The notes under the pieces: generated by a model
Seen by the model: the letters and a program-made list of their open reading frames with translations, nothing else
What the model was told of the DNA's origin: nothing
The model's database searches: none
Made by a program: the position numbers and the translations under genes
In this document: in pieces, positions 17,421 through 26,704 of the stretch
Position numbering within the stretch: position 1 is the stretch's first letter
Layout of the letters: each line of letters starts with the position of its first letter
NCBI GenBank assembly: GCA_030037635.1
Contig: JASHQH010000211.1
Location: 49,326 to 113,325, forward strand
Direction: 5' to 3'
DNA from: Acidobacteriaceae bacterium
Lineage (GTDB): Bacteria; Acidobacteriota; Terriglobia; Terriglobales; Acidobacteriaceae
DNA: 64,000 nucleotides

Positions 17421-20400
17421 GCGCCCGCGCGCGCCATGATGGTCCGGATTTGGCCTTGCGCCGGATGGGAGCCAGCTCCTTCAATTGCGCACGCAGAACT
17501 GCCTTGCTGATCGGCTTCTCCTCAAGCAGCATCTCGGTGGCCTGGATCATGGGATGCTCGTGGAACCAGCGCTGCACGACGTTGTTGCGCAGCAGATTCG
17601 TAATCGCCAGCAGCGACATCCCCAGATGATGCGCCATCCATTCTTTGGCAAGAGCGGGACCGCGGGCAGATGCGGAGTAGTCGGCGGACTCGTAGAACCC
17701 GTACCGGCCAACCCATCCCGCCGATCCCATGCGGCGCAGGTTTCCAATTGCCTCCGGTCCGTCCACCGTAAGCGCCAGAAAACTGGAATACGGCGAAATG
17801 ACAGGGCCCCCGGCTGTGGCTTCAAACCAGAGCGCGATACGCGGAATTCCATAGGCAAAGTAGTGATAATCGCCGCGATCGTTCTTGCGTGATGACGCCG
17901 ACTCCGAAACTCCCCAGGGAATGCCCAGGCGGCGCGCAAATGCACGCTGCACGTGCACGCACGCGTCTTGTGTCCGCTCAATCAGCGTGCCCGGATATGC
18001 CTGCATCCAGAGCGCGGGCATCAGGTACTCAAACATGGTCCCGGACCAGGAGAGAAGCAGGAATCGCCCATAAGCATAGGTGTGATCGCGCCCCAGCTTA
18101 AGCCAGCTCTGTTGCCGAATGTCGCCGCGCGCAATGGCCAGGAACGTCGCGATTCGCGCTTCGGAGGCAATAAGGTCGTAGCAGGAGTCATGGCGCTTCC
18201 CAGCGCCCATTTCAAAGCCAATGGAAAGAATCTGCCGGTAAGGGTCTACAAGAAACCCGAATTCCATCTGATTCGCCAGGCGCTCGGCGTCCTCCTCGAT
18301 GCTTTGTAAATCGGAGATGAGAGTGTGCAGGTTCTCAATCGCCTTCGGCAGCAAATCAAGCAGGCGCTCGGCAGCTCTCCCCATGGCTTCGTCGGCGATT
18401 AAGGCGCGAAATGAGCTTTCCAGCGTGTGCTGCAAACGCTCGGCAAAGTGAAGCGCATCGGCGCAGTTGAACTCAAAGGATTTCTTGTCCAGGTCAAGCT
18501 GGTGCAAGCCCCGCAACGGATCAAACTCAGGCAGAACCCAGGGAATGTAGCCTCTGAACAGCTCAAAGAGCGCGTTGATTCGGCGCGAAGTCTCCCGCAT
18601 CCACCAGCCATTTGGCGCTTCGGCGGTATGCGAAACTGCAGCCGAGGCCAGAGCCGCCTCCGCGCCCGCCAGCCACCCGATCCAGGTTGCAACATCTGCT
18701 GAGGGGCCCGGCAGCGCCATCGGCGAAATTGCCGCAAAATGCCGATCGGCGTGCAGGAGACGAATGTGCGCGCGCAGGCCGGCGAATAGCCCGGGAGCGA
18801 GCAGGGGTTCGGCGGCCAAGGATCTTGAGCCGGCGTGCAAAGTGTGCAGGGACGCAACCAGATTGCCACTGTCGACCGAGGAGACAAACGGCGAACGATC
18901 AAGTGGGCACAGCGTTTCAGTGTCATACCAGTTGTAAAGGTGGCCGCGATACTTCTCCATGCGCTCGATGCTCGCCAGAGTGCGCCGGGTCAGCTCGGCA
19001 AACTCCGGCGGCGTGAGGAAACCCAACTCGCACGCGGCTTGCCGCGAGTTCAGCAGCAAGCCAATATTGGTCGGCGAGACGCGAGCGGCTTCGCGAAACC
19101 CCTCCTCCATCACGTTGTCGGGAATCAGGTAGTTGTGGCGAGCCGAACTGAATTCATAAAAGTAACGCCAGATGCGGAGCGCATGCGTCATCAGGAAATC
19201 CCGTTCCGTCATGGCCAGGGGCCGTTTTTTGCGTGGCGGCCGGTCGAGCCACTTGGCGATGGGCTCTGCCAGCGCCCAAAGCCCCAAAATTGGAAGCGCA
19301 CAAAGGATGGCCCAATCCTGTTGGCTGAATCGCCAGACCAGCGCGCCGGCAACCAGCGCGACCAGAGCGGTTGTTCCCAGATAACGGTCCACGGGAGCGC
19401 GTGCCGCCGATTGCTGCTCAGCCTCAGCCGCGGTCTCCCACTCGAGCAATCGTTCGCCGGTAATGAATCGCCGCACCAGTGAACGAACGATGGCATCAAT
19501 GGCCAGCAGCGTTTCGTGCGCCAGAAAAGCAAGCCTGAAGATAGCAATGAGCATGGCTTGCCGCAGGCCTTCGACGGCATCACCTACCTGCCCTTTGCGG
19601 TTGACTGAGAAGCTGCTCCAGAGCGCAAAGGCAAACTGCGCCGCGGCGGGAAAGAAGAGCATCAGGAGCGGGACGATTGTCCAATAAAGCGGCCCGCCCG
19701 GCATGCGGATCCAACCGGCGAGAAAGAGGATGAACAATGCCGGATCGACCAGTGAGCGGCGCAGATTGTCGAAGATCTTCCATCGCGAGATGCTCGAGAT
19801 GGGGTTCTTCACCCAGTGGCCCGTCTCATCGGGAACACGCGAGAACATCCACTGGGCGATTTGCCAGTCGCCGCGCACCCAGCGATGCTTGCGGCGGATG
19901 TAGGCGCTGTAGTGCGACGGATAATCGTCGACCAGCTCGATGTCGGCAGCCAGACCGGCGCGCGCATAGGCGCCCTCGATCAGGTCGTGGCTGAGGAGCG
20001 AGTTGCGAGGGAACCTTCCATGGAGAACCGCATGTAGCGTCGTCACTTCGTAAATCCCTTTGCCGGTAAAGATGCCTTCACCGAAGAGATCTTGATACGC
20101 GTCGGAGGTCGCCCGAGTGTAAATATCGAATCCGCCCTGGCCTGAGTAAATCGATGCCAGGCGTGAGCGAGCGGTCGACCGCACGGCCACGCCAACGCGC
20201 GGTTGCAGAATGCCGAAGCCTCTCGTCACTATGCGAAGCCTGGAATCAATGACCGCCTGATTCAGCGGATGACTGATAGCGCCGGCCAGCCGCGCGGCTT
20301 CGCCGCGGGGAAGTTGCGAGTCGGAATCGAGCGTGAGAACATAGCGAACGCCTTCGAGCGCGCCGACCGGTCCCGCCTTGATCGGAAACGCGTCAAAATC

Positions 20401-21954
20401 GTGCCCCAGGAGTTTGTTCAAATCAAGGAGCTTGCCGCGCTTCCGCTCCCATCCCATCCATACTCCCTGCCTCATGTTGTAGGCGCGATGGCGATGCAAA
20501 AGCAGGAATGCGCCGCCGCCGCACGATTGATATTTCGCGTTCAGCTCGTTAATCAGCCGCACGGCGAGATCGACCAGCGGATGCGAATCCTTGGAGCGCG
20601 GCTTGGTCACCGAATCGGCGAGGTCAGTGAGCAGCGCAAAATGAAGATTGGGATCGCGATTGGCCAGATATCGGACTTCCAGATCGTTCACCAGCTTCCG
20701 CACCTGCTTTTCCTTCAGCAGCAACGTGGGAACGGCGACCAGCGTCGTCGACGCGGCGGGGATGCCGGTGCTGAAGTCGAGTTTGGGAAGCGGTTCCGGA
20801 TCAAAGAGAGACGTGATGGCGCTGTTTACGAAGTCAACGGCATCCTGAGTGGCGGGGATGAAGACCAAAATGATAATCGCCGCCAGTCCCGTAAACCCCG
20901 CGATGCGAGGCAGTACGGGGAAGAGCGCAGCCGCGATAAAGAGCAGAGTCAGGACCTCAATGCCGCTCAGGAACAGGTTCTCTCCATCGGCCCTGACAAA
21001 GGCGCGCAGCCTTTCAGCAAAGGAAGGATGAAACCGGATGCGGGCAGCGAGCTGCGAATAGCCTTCGCCGACAAGGTAGTACCCGATATGTTCCTGCCTC
21101 CGCCTGATGCGAGGGTCGGAGCCTGCGGCTTCTTTTCCTTTCTGGGCCAATGCGAGCGCCGCCTGCGCCACCTGCCACTCCGTATAGTCTGAACGACGCG
21201 CCGCGCGCGCGATCCGCTTGCGATAGAGCTCGCGCGTCACAAAGTCCATTTGCTCGAAGATGCCTGCCGGATCCTGCCGCAGAAGGACGTCAAGGCCAAT
21301 AAACGGCTCGATCAGGTAAACCCAGTCGGCATGAGTGATCGACCGGAGGCTCTTGATGTGCGCCATCAGTTGCGGAACAGACGCCGAGCCCGGAGAACGG
21401 AGCAAGGCGCGGGATTCCTCGAGAAGAAATTCGAGCAACGTGAACCGGAGAAACGCGCTGATGCTCCACAACTCGTCGACATTGAGAGGTTCACGCGCCT
21501 GGACAAGCTCGATAAATGCGCGGAAGGCCGGGGCCGAGAAGGCGCCATCGACTGCGCGGAGGTAGGCACGCGCCAGCCCTGCGACGCGCGGTTCATCCTC
21601 GCGCGGCGCCGGGACAAGGCGCGGCAGCTCAGCGATGCGGCGAGGTTTGTCGGAGACGGCTCTGATCGCCGCCCTGAACATGCGGTGGCTCGCGCCTAAC
21701 TCAAGCAGCGCAGAACGGCGGGCGAGGAGTTGTGGATCGTGGGGTACGTGAGAGACCGATTGCCGCGCCAGGCATTCCTCCAAATCCTCCAGCGCCTTCC
21801 GCGCAGCCCGCACGCGCCTGGGAAAATGAGTGGCGGCAGGGGGGCGCGGAATCACCTCCCAGGCAGCGGCCCCATCCGCAGCGCGACGCAGGCGTTCGAG
21901 CGTCTGGTCATCGATTTTCTCCTCGGCCTCGAGAATAGCGACTTCTTCGTTCAT
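17404..21954 (-). CDS. Cyclic beta-1,2-glucan synthase-like membrane protein lacking GH94
   Basis: 1516 residues matching the first half or so of NdvB/Cgs. Order: cytoplasmic N-terminal region (1-320), membrane segments near 327-375, a GT84 glucosyltransferase domain with Asp-Ser-Asp at 543-545 (LTLDSDSQLP), GKGIYEV at 631-637 and RKHRWVRGDW near 688-697, further membrane helices (735-790 and about 870-920), then the middle region with YRGHLYNWYDTETLCPLD and SSVDSGNL, and the glycoamylase-like (GH189-type) transglycosylase region with SIGFEMG, SWSGTMFEYLMP, GIPWGVSES and MAHHLGMS. NdvB continues into a GH94 phosphorylase; here the protein stops right after MIQATEMLLEEK. The ATG at 21954 has a GAGG motif and sits 7 bp after the ABC gene. 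Product: beta-1,2-glucan, inferred. Confidence 0.88.
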   Translation of the reverse strand: MNEEVAILEAEEKIDDQTLERLRRAADGAAAWEVIPRPPAATHFPRRVRAARKALEDLEECLARQSVSHVPHDPQLLARRSALLELGASHRMFRAAIRAVSDKPRRIAELPRLVPAPREDEPRVAGLARAYLRAVDGAFSAPAFRAFIELVQAREPLNVDELWSISAFLRFTLLEFLLEESRALLRSPGSASVPQLMAHIKSLRSITHADWVYLIEPFIGLDVLLRQDPAGIFEQMDFVTRELYRKRIARAARRSDYTEWQVAQAALALAQKGKEAAGSDPRIRRRQEHIGYYLVGEGYSQLAARIRFHPSFAERLRAFVRADGENLFLSGIEVLTLLFIAAALFPVLPRIAGFTGLAAIIILVFIPATQDAVDFVNSAITSLFDPEPLPKLDFSTGIPAASTTLVAVPTLLLKEKQVRKLVNDLEVRYLANRDPNLHFALLTDLADSVTKPRSKDSHPLVDLAVRLINELNAKYQSCGGGAFLLLHRHRAYNMRQGVWMGWERKRGKLLDLNKLLGHDFDAFPIKAGPVGALEGVRYVLTLDSDSQLPRGEAARLAGAISHPLNQAVIDSRLRIVTRGFGILQPRVGVAVRSTARSRLASIYSGQGGFDIYTRATSDAYQDLFGEGIFTGKGIYEVTTLHAVLHGRFPRNSLLSHDLIEGAYARAGLAADIELVDDYPSHYSAYIRRKHRWVRGDWQIAQWMFSRVPDETGHWVKNPISSISRWKIFDNLRRSLVDPALFILFLAGWIRMPGGPLYWTIVPLLMLFFPAAAQFAFALWSSFSVNRKGQVGDAVEGLRQAMLIAIFRLAFLAHETLLAIDAIVRSLVRRFITGERLLEWETAAEAEQQSAARAPVDRYLGTTALVALVAGALVWRFSQQDWAILCALPILGLWALAEPIAKWLDRPPRKKRPLAMTERDFLMTHALRIWRYFYEFSSARHNYLIPDNVMEEGFREAARVSPTNIGLLLNSRQAACELGFLTPPEFAELTRRTLASIERMEKYRGHLYNWYDTETLCPLDRSPFVSSVDSGNLVASLHTLHAGSRSLAAEPLLAPGLFAGLRAHIRLLHADRHFAAISPMALPGPSADVATWIGWLAGAEAALASAAVSHTAEAPNGWWMRETSRRINALFELFRGYIPWVLPEFDPLRGLHQLDLDKKSFEFNCADALHFAERLQHTLESSFRALIADEAMGRAAERLLDLLPKAIENLHTLISDLQSIEEDAERLANQMEFGFLVDPYRQILSIGFEMGAGKRHDSCYDLIASEARIATFLAIARGDIRQQSWLKLGRDHTYAYGRFLLLSWSGTMFEYLMPALWMQAYPGTLIERTQDACVHVQRAFARRLGIPWGVSESASSRKNDRGDYHYFAYGIPRIALWFEATAGGPVISPYSSFLALTVDGPEAIGNLRRMGSAGWVGRYGFYESADYSASARGPALAKEWMAHHLGMSLLAITNLLRNNVVQRWFHEHPMIQATEMLLEEKPISKAVLRAQLKELAPIRRKAKSGPSWRARALKAAL

Positions 21955-21961
21955 GAGCGCC

Positions 21962-23836
21962 TCATCGGTAACTTGCGGCTTGCATTTCAAACATTGCGGC
22001 GTAGCGGCCTCCCAGAGCCACCAGTTGATCGTGACTGCCTTCTTCCACCAGCCGGCCGGACTCAAGAACTACGATGCGGTCGGCCATGCGCACGGTCGAA
22101 AAACGGTGCGAGATCAGGAGCGCCATCTTGCCGTAAGTCAGCTCGGCAAAGCGCTCGAACACCTCGAATTCGCTGCGCGCATCCAGTGAAGCCGTAGGTT
22201 CGTCGAGAATGAGCAACTGTGCGTCGCGAAGATACGCACGAGCCAGTGCCAGCTTCTGCCACTCTCCGCCCGACAGATCCACGCCGCTCTCGAATCGCCG
22301 GCCAAGCATCTGGTGGTAACCGCCGGGCAGCTTCTTCACTACGCCGGCAGCCATGCTCTTCTCCGCGGCGTATTCGATCTCCCCCGCGCTGTGGTTCACT
22401 TCCACGCGCCCCACGGCGATGTTCTCTCGCGCCGTCATTTCGTAGCGCATGAAATCCTGAAAGATCACACCAATCTCCGCGTGCAGGTCGGCCAGATCGT
22501 ACTCGCACAGGTCCACGCCGTCGAGGAGAATTCGTCCCTCGGTCGGGTCGTAAAGACGCGTGATCAGCTTGACAACGGTGGTTTTTCCCTGGCCGTTTTC
22601 GCCGATGAGAGCCACGCGTTCTCCAGGCCGGAGCGAGAAGTTGAAACCCTCCAGCACGCGGCGGCTGGTTCCGGGATACGCAAAGCTCACGTCCTGAAAC
22701 TCAAATCCGTGCTGGACGGGGCGCGGCGCCCTCAGGCCGTTCGGCTTCGACTTTACCGCCGGCTCCATGGCAAAAAACGCCAGCAGATCGGTAAGAAAAA
22801 GAGCCTGATCGGCAACTCCGGACGCCGTCGAAAACGCCTGCTGGATATTGCTCATGGCCTGCATGATGGCGGCCGTGATCAGCGTCAGGTCGCCGATGGT
22901 ATACACGCCGCCGATGGTGCGGTAGATGCTAAGCACATAAGCGGCGTAGTAGCCGAGCTGGCCGAGGATGGAAAGCAGACCACCCCAAAAGAGCCGGCGG
23001 CGATTGAGAGCCACGTTTTCTTCGTAGATCTGTTGCGATAGCGAAGTAAATCGTTGGGTAAGATAGCCGCTCAAATTGAAAAGCTTGAGCTCCTTCGCGG
23101 CCTCCTTGCTGCCGCCCACCTGGCGCAGATAGTCCATCTGACGCCGGATCGGGGTCTGGCGGAAATTCTTGGCGTAGGTGAGAAAGGCAAAGTGACTCTC
23201 ACCGAGAAACGCGGGAATGATGCCGGCGACAAGCAGAAAAAGAAGCAGCGGCGAGTACACCACCAGGACCGCCGAAAAAGCAACCGCGGTGACGGTCTGT
23301 TGAATCAGGCGGCCCATCTGCTGGATCATCGCCAGCCTGTCAGTGGCTTGCACACGCGCGCGCTCCAGGCGGTCGTAGAACACCGGATCTTCGTAGACGG
23401 TGACATCGAGGGCGGCGGCTTTGCGCATGACTTCCACGCTGACGTGATGCGTATAACGATCGGCGAGCAGGTTGTCGAAGTAATCCACTGCGCGCGAAAG
23501 CAGGCCCATGAGGACCGCGAGCACAGCTTCTGCCCCCACCAGCCACCAGAAGTATCCGGGGAGTGGGTGATGAAACCTGATCTGGTTTATGCCGTTGATG
23601 ATGAATGGGCCGGCGATAATGCCGATGCCGACAGGAAGAAGCGCCACCACAATGCGGATGGCGATGTTCCAAAAGACCACCGCCCGCCCCGACTCCCAAA
23701 CAAAGCGAAGTACGGGCGGAACATTCCTGAGCGCGCGGACGCGATCGCTCCAGGCATTGCCTTGTGTCTCTCTCGGCTCATCGGGGAGTTCTTGAGAATC
23801 ACCGGCCGTCTTTTGAGCTTCTGCCTTCAAACACAT
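21962..23836 (-). CDS. ABC exporter, fused permease and ATPase
   Basis: Half-size exporter of about 624 residues, working as a dimer. Six membrane helices lie between about 50 and 350, followed by the ATPase: Walker A GENGQGKTT, Q-loop IFQDF, signature LSGGEWQK, Walker B LLILDEPT and the switch histidine in ISHRF. It is 7 bp upstream of the glucan synthase-like gene and surely cotranscribed. In rhizobia the NdvA exporter carries cyclic beta-1,2-glucan made by NdvB, so an equivalent role here is plausible from context, although the sequence is not obviously NdvA itself and other lipid or glycan substrates are possible. ATG at 23836 follows a GTG codon directly upstream. Confidence 0.88.
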   Translation of the reverse strand: MCLKAEAQKTAGDSQELPDEPRETQGNAWSDRVRALRNVPPVLRFVWESGRAVVFWNIAIRIVVALLPVGIGIIAGPFIINGINQIRFHHPLPGYFWWLVGAEAVLAVLMGLLSRAVDYFDNLLADRYTHHVSVEVMRKAAALDVTVYEDPVFYDRLERARVQATDRLAMIQQMGRLIQQTVTAVAFSAVLVVYSPLLLFLLVAGIIPAFLGESHFAFLTYAKNFRQTPIRRQMDYLRQVGGSKEAAKELKLFNLSGYLTQRFTSLSQQIYEENVALNRRRLFWGGLLSILGQLGYYAAYVLSIYRTIGGVYTIGDLTLITAAIMQAMSNIQQAFSTASGVADQALFLTDLLAFFAMEPAVKSKPNGLRAPRPVQHGFEFQDVSFAYPGTSRRVLEGFNFSLRPGERVALIGENGQGKTTVVKLITRLYDPTEGRILLDGVDLCEYDLADLHAEIGVIFQDFMRYEMTARENIAVGRVEVNHSAGEIEYAAEKSMAAGVVKKLPGGYHQMLGRRFESGVDLSGGEWQKLALARAYLRDAQLLILDEPTASLDARSEFEVFERFAELTYGKMALLISHRFSTVRMADRIVVLESGRLVEEGSHDQLVALGGRYAAMFEMQAASYR

Positions 23837-24108
23837 CACTCCCGTTGTGCATCACCGCTCGGCACATGACTGCATGAGAAGAAATGCGCTGCGCGTTCGC
23901 TGCTGCTACCAAGGCTCTGAAGGATTTGAGCAAAGAAAGCGGATACTCCAGGGATATAGTGTATTTGTCCCTTATTTCTAATAAGATGCAGGCGGAGAAT
24001 GGAGTGTTGTTCAGCGCACGCGAGCACCGTTGGCCGTGGCTGGCGCCACTGATTGCGCAGTCCTGGAATCGGGCTTGATCGCGGGCTCGCCTTTGGAAGT
24101 CGCCGCCT

Positions 24109-25503
24109 TCAGGTGGTCTGCGGGGTATAAGGTTTAAATCCCGCGCTCGCCATGCCGCGCTGCGCCTCAGGGTTCTTCATGAAGGTATTCCACACAAATC
24201 CGCTGCGCAAATTCTCGGCCATTAGCATGGCGATCCCGGTGTCGATCCCGATCACATCCGTGTCGTACCACTCCGTCAGGGGATTGAGCGCGTCAACAAA
24301 CCCGTAGCGGCACCAGGCGTTTGGATAGTGGTCGTGAATGGTTCTGAGCACACGTAAGGTCTTGGCGGGGAGAAAGGGCAGCGAACCGCCCGTCGCAGCC
24401 GGCACAACCGTGCCGTCGATCGGCCCCATGGCAGGCGGTCCTCCCCACACCACGTAACCCCGTGCGGAATCAGACGCCGTAATCCCCCACAGCGCATCGC
24501 TATAGTCAACAAACTCCGGGTTTAGCCCTACGCAAAACCGCCGGTGCACCTCGGTGGCGATTACTGAGTTCTGAAAGTAGTCCGCGTAGCGGTCGCGCTT
24601 CAAGCGGAAGTCAAACCACGCCTGGGAATACTGATGCACGAACAGTGGTGCAAACGATCCGATGTAACGTAGCCCCTCATACTCAAAGATGGTGCGCTTC
24701 CATGCCAGCCACACATCGCTGGGCAGGGGGTGGGATATGGAACCCATGCCCAGCAGATACATCATCATCAGCTCGCTGTAGAGGTCCCACCTTGAGGGAA
24801 TGAATCCCATTTCTGGCGTCCAGCCGTGCGACAGGAGACTTGTGTCCTCTGAAAGCCATGTCCACTCCACACGATCGAAGATAGCGTGCGCCAGTTCTTC
24901 GATGTCCTTGTCTTGGAAATGCTGCCGGCATGTAAGCACGCCGCAGAGCAGAATCGCGGTATCGACCGACGATACCTCTGAATCGAACATCCGATCGCCG
25001 GTGTTGAGATTGGCGAAATGATAATAGAAGCCGCGATGCGTGGGCAGCTTGTGCCACAAGAATGAAAGAGTTTTAAGCACGCGTAATCGCGCCTCTTCGT
25101 GACTGATATACCCTCGCTCATCGCCAATGCAGATGGCGGTGAGCCCGAAACCGGTAGATGCGATGCTCGCCGCCATGCTGGTGTCTTTGGTGCGAACGTT
25201 GCATCGGTCCTTGACCAGCCCGACCTGCGGATTTGCCTGTTCCCAGAAGAATAGAAAATTGGCGCGTTCCAGCCCGTCGAGAAACTGATCGTCCTCTTGG
25301 GATATTGGAGCAGGCACCGGAGAAAACGTCGGCGCAGCCTGCTGGGCGGCCGCTTGTTGCGGCGACTCTCCCAAACCGGCACCGCCGATGACATTCGTCA
25401 GTGGCATGCCCAAAGCCACGCAGGAGAGCTGGCGCAGAACTTCACGTCGCGTGTGTCTCGGATCCGTCGGGTTGGCGTTTTCTTTTCTTTGAGGCCGGTT
25501 CAT
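24109..25503 (-). CDS. Tat-exported glucoamylase-like protein, GH144-type (beta-1,2-glucanase?)
   Basis: 464 residues. The N-terminus has a twin-arginine signal (TRREVLRQLS, then a hydrophobic stretch to about 45). The mature part is an (alpha/alpha)6 domain of the glycoamylase Pfam group: FLDGLERANFLFFWEQANP, GLVKDRC, ASIASTGFGLTAICIG, RGFYYHF, SSVDTAILLCG, GWTPEMGFIPSRWD, ALWGITASDS, and C-terminal NPLTEWYDTDVIGIDTGIAML. Characterised relatives include GH144 endo-beta-1,2-glucanases. Its position 272 bp upstream of the exporter and glucan synthase genes on the same strand suggests it trims or recycles the beta-1,2-glucan made there. Activity and exact family need confirmation; family membership in the glycoamylase group is fairly sure. 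Confidence 0.85.
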   Translation of the reverse strand: MNRPQRKENANPTDPRHTRREVLRQLSCVALGMPLTNVIGGAGLGESPQQAAAQQAAPTFSPVPAPISQEDDQFLDGLERANFLFFWEQANPQVGLVKDRCNVRTKDTSMAASIASTGFGLTAICIGDERGYISHEEARLRVLKTLSFLWHKLPTHRGFYYHFANLNTGDRMFDSEVSSVDTAILLCGVLTCRQHFQDKDIEELAHAIFDRVEWTWLSEDTSLLSHGWTPEMGFIPSRWDLYSELMMMYLLGMGSISHPLPSDVWLAWKRTIFEYEGLRYIGSFAPLFVHQYSQAWFDFRLKRDRYADYFQNSVIATEVHRRFCVGLNPEFVDYSDALWGITASDSARGYVVWGGPPAMGPIDGTVVPAATGGSLPFLPAKTLRVLRTIHDHYPNAWCRYGFVDALNPLTEWYDTDVIGIDTGIAMLMAENLRSGFVWNTFMKNPEAQRGMASAGFKPYTPQTT

Positions 25504-25672
25504 GGCTTCGAATGCAACGAAGCAGATCCGTAGGGCACAACCGCTGTTTCCCCAGGTTCGAATGCCTTTACTGGCAGTTGTTTAGATGCAGAAACGACAG
25601 CTTCGGATGGTACAACTGGGCGGCAAATTCAACAAAATGTGCGTCAAACCAGGTATCAAGGCGGGAAATTCT

Positions 25673-26680
25673 ATGCGCCGCTGGAAAGCTGCAGTCTGGA
25701 TCGCCATTGCCGCGCTGGGACTGGCGGGAACAACCATTCTCGTGCTTACCTTGCGCCACTTCAGGGCGCGGTGGTCGGTCATTCAGGGCGCGGTGGTTCG
25801 CCGTGACACCGATCCGCGCAAGGAATCGCCTATTCCCGACACTCAGATTACGGCAAGATACGGTGATTCAACCCAGAGCACGCACTCTGACGCCGCCGGA
25901 TACTTTCGCATCGTGTTTCCCCGGCCCGTGTTGCCGGGGCAGACGGTGACGCTCAGTTTCAACAGTCCCAACTATGATCCGCTCGATCTTCAGGAGACCA
26001 TTCGCTTTCGTTCGTCGATGAGGCAGCTTGTCATTGCGGAAATGTCGCCGGCCGCGGAGCCGGCCAGCCCGGACATAAAGCGCACGCCCACACTGATTGC
26101 GAACATTCGGGTCAGATACACGGTGAACTCTGAGAACGAGGTGAACGTTGGCAGTTCCTTCAAGACGTTTGAAGTCGTCAATCACGGAGACATTCCGTGC
26201 CGCCGGCAACGGCCCTGTTCCCCCGATGGATACTGGAAAGCATCTTCGGGATCAGTCGAATTGGACGCGGGCGCCGGAAATGAATTTCGTGACGCCAGAG
26301 CTTCGTGCATCGCGGGACCGTGCCCCTTCACGAAGATTGATTCCAGCGGGTTCGCCAATGGAGGCCGCACCATCTCTGCTTTGGCAATCGACTGGTCCGA
26401 CACGGCAACTTTCGTGCTCCAGGCCGAAGTCTTTCACACCACCATCGTCTCCAATGTGCGAATATCCTACCCGGTGGTTATCGGAAGGGGGTTCAATTTC
26501 ACAGTACCTCCGACCGCGGAAGGCGTGAGCCTCGTGGCCGAATTGAACAACCTCGAAATCGTCTTTCCATTGGATCCCGACCTCGACCTGAGCTGGGCAA
26601 CGTGCACCGTCAGAAAGGACGCCACTACAAAGACGGCCGCCATCTACCAGTGCGAGCTCAAGCCCGGCTATCACTTTTGA
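25673..26680 (+). CDS. Membrane-anchored protein with a carboxypeptidase regulatory-like domain
   Basis: Unrecognised overall. A single N-terminal membrane helix (WKAAVWIAIAALGLAGTTIL) follows a basic MRRWK head. Residues after it read as a transthyretin-like/CarboxypepD regulatory fold: VVRRDTDPRKESPIPDTQIT, SDAAGYFRIVFPRP, GQTVTLSFNSPNY. The distal half is beta-rich with four cysteines (DIPCRRQRPC, SCIAGPCPF) that may form disulfides, so the bulk is probably periplasmic. In-frame starts at 25586, 25607 and 25637 exist; I chose 25673 because it places the basic residues directly before the helix. Divergent from the GH144-like gene. Confidence 0.7.
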   Translation: MRRWKAAVWIAIAALGLAGTTILVLTLRHFRARWSVIQGAVVRRDTDPRKESPIPDTQITARYGDSTQSTHSDAAGYFRIVFPRPVLPGQTVTLSFNSPNYDPLDLQETIRFRSSMRQLVIAEMSPAAEPASPDIKRTPTLIANIRVRYTVNSENEVNVGSSFKTFEVVNHGDIPCRRQRPCSPDGYWKASSGSVELDAGAGNEFRDARASCIAGPCPFTKIDSSGFANGGRTISALAIDWSDTATFVLQAEVFHTTIVSNVRISYPVVIGRGFNFTVPPTAEGVSLVAELNNLEIVFPLDPDLDLSWATCTVRKDATTKTAAIYQCELKPGYHF

Positions 26681-26704
26681 AAGCCGGCCCGATGAGTCGC
26701 ATCG

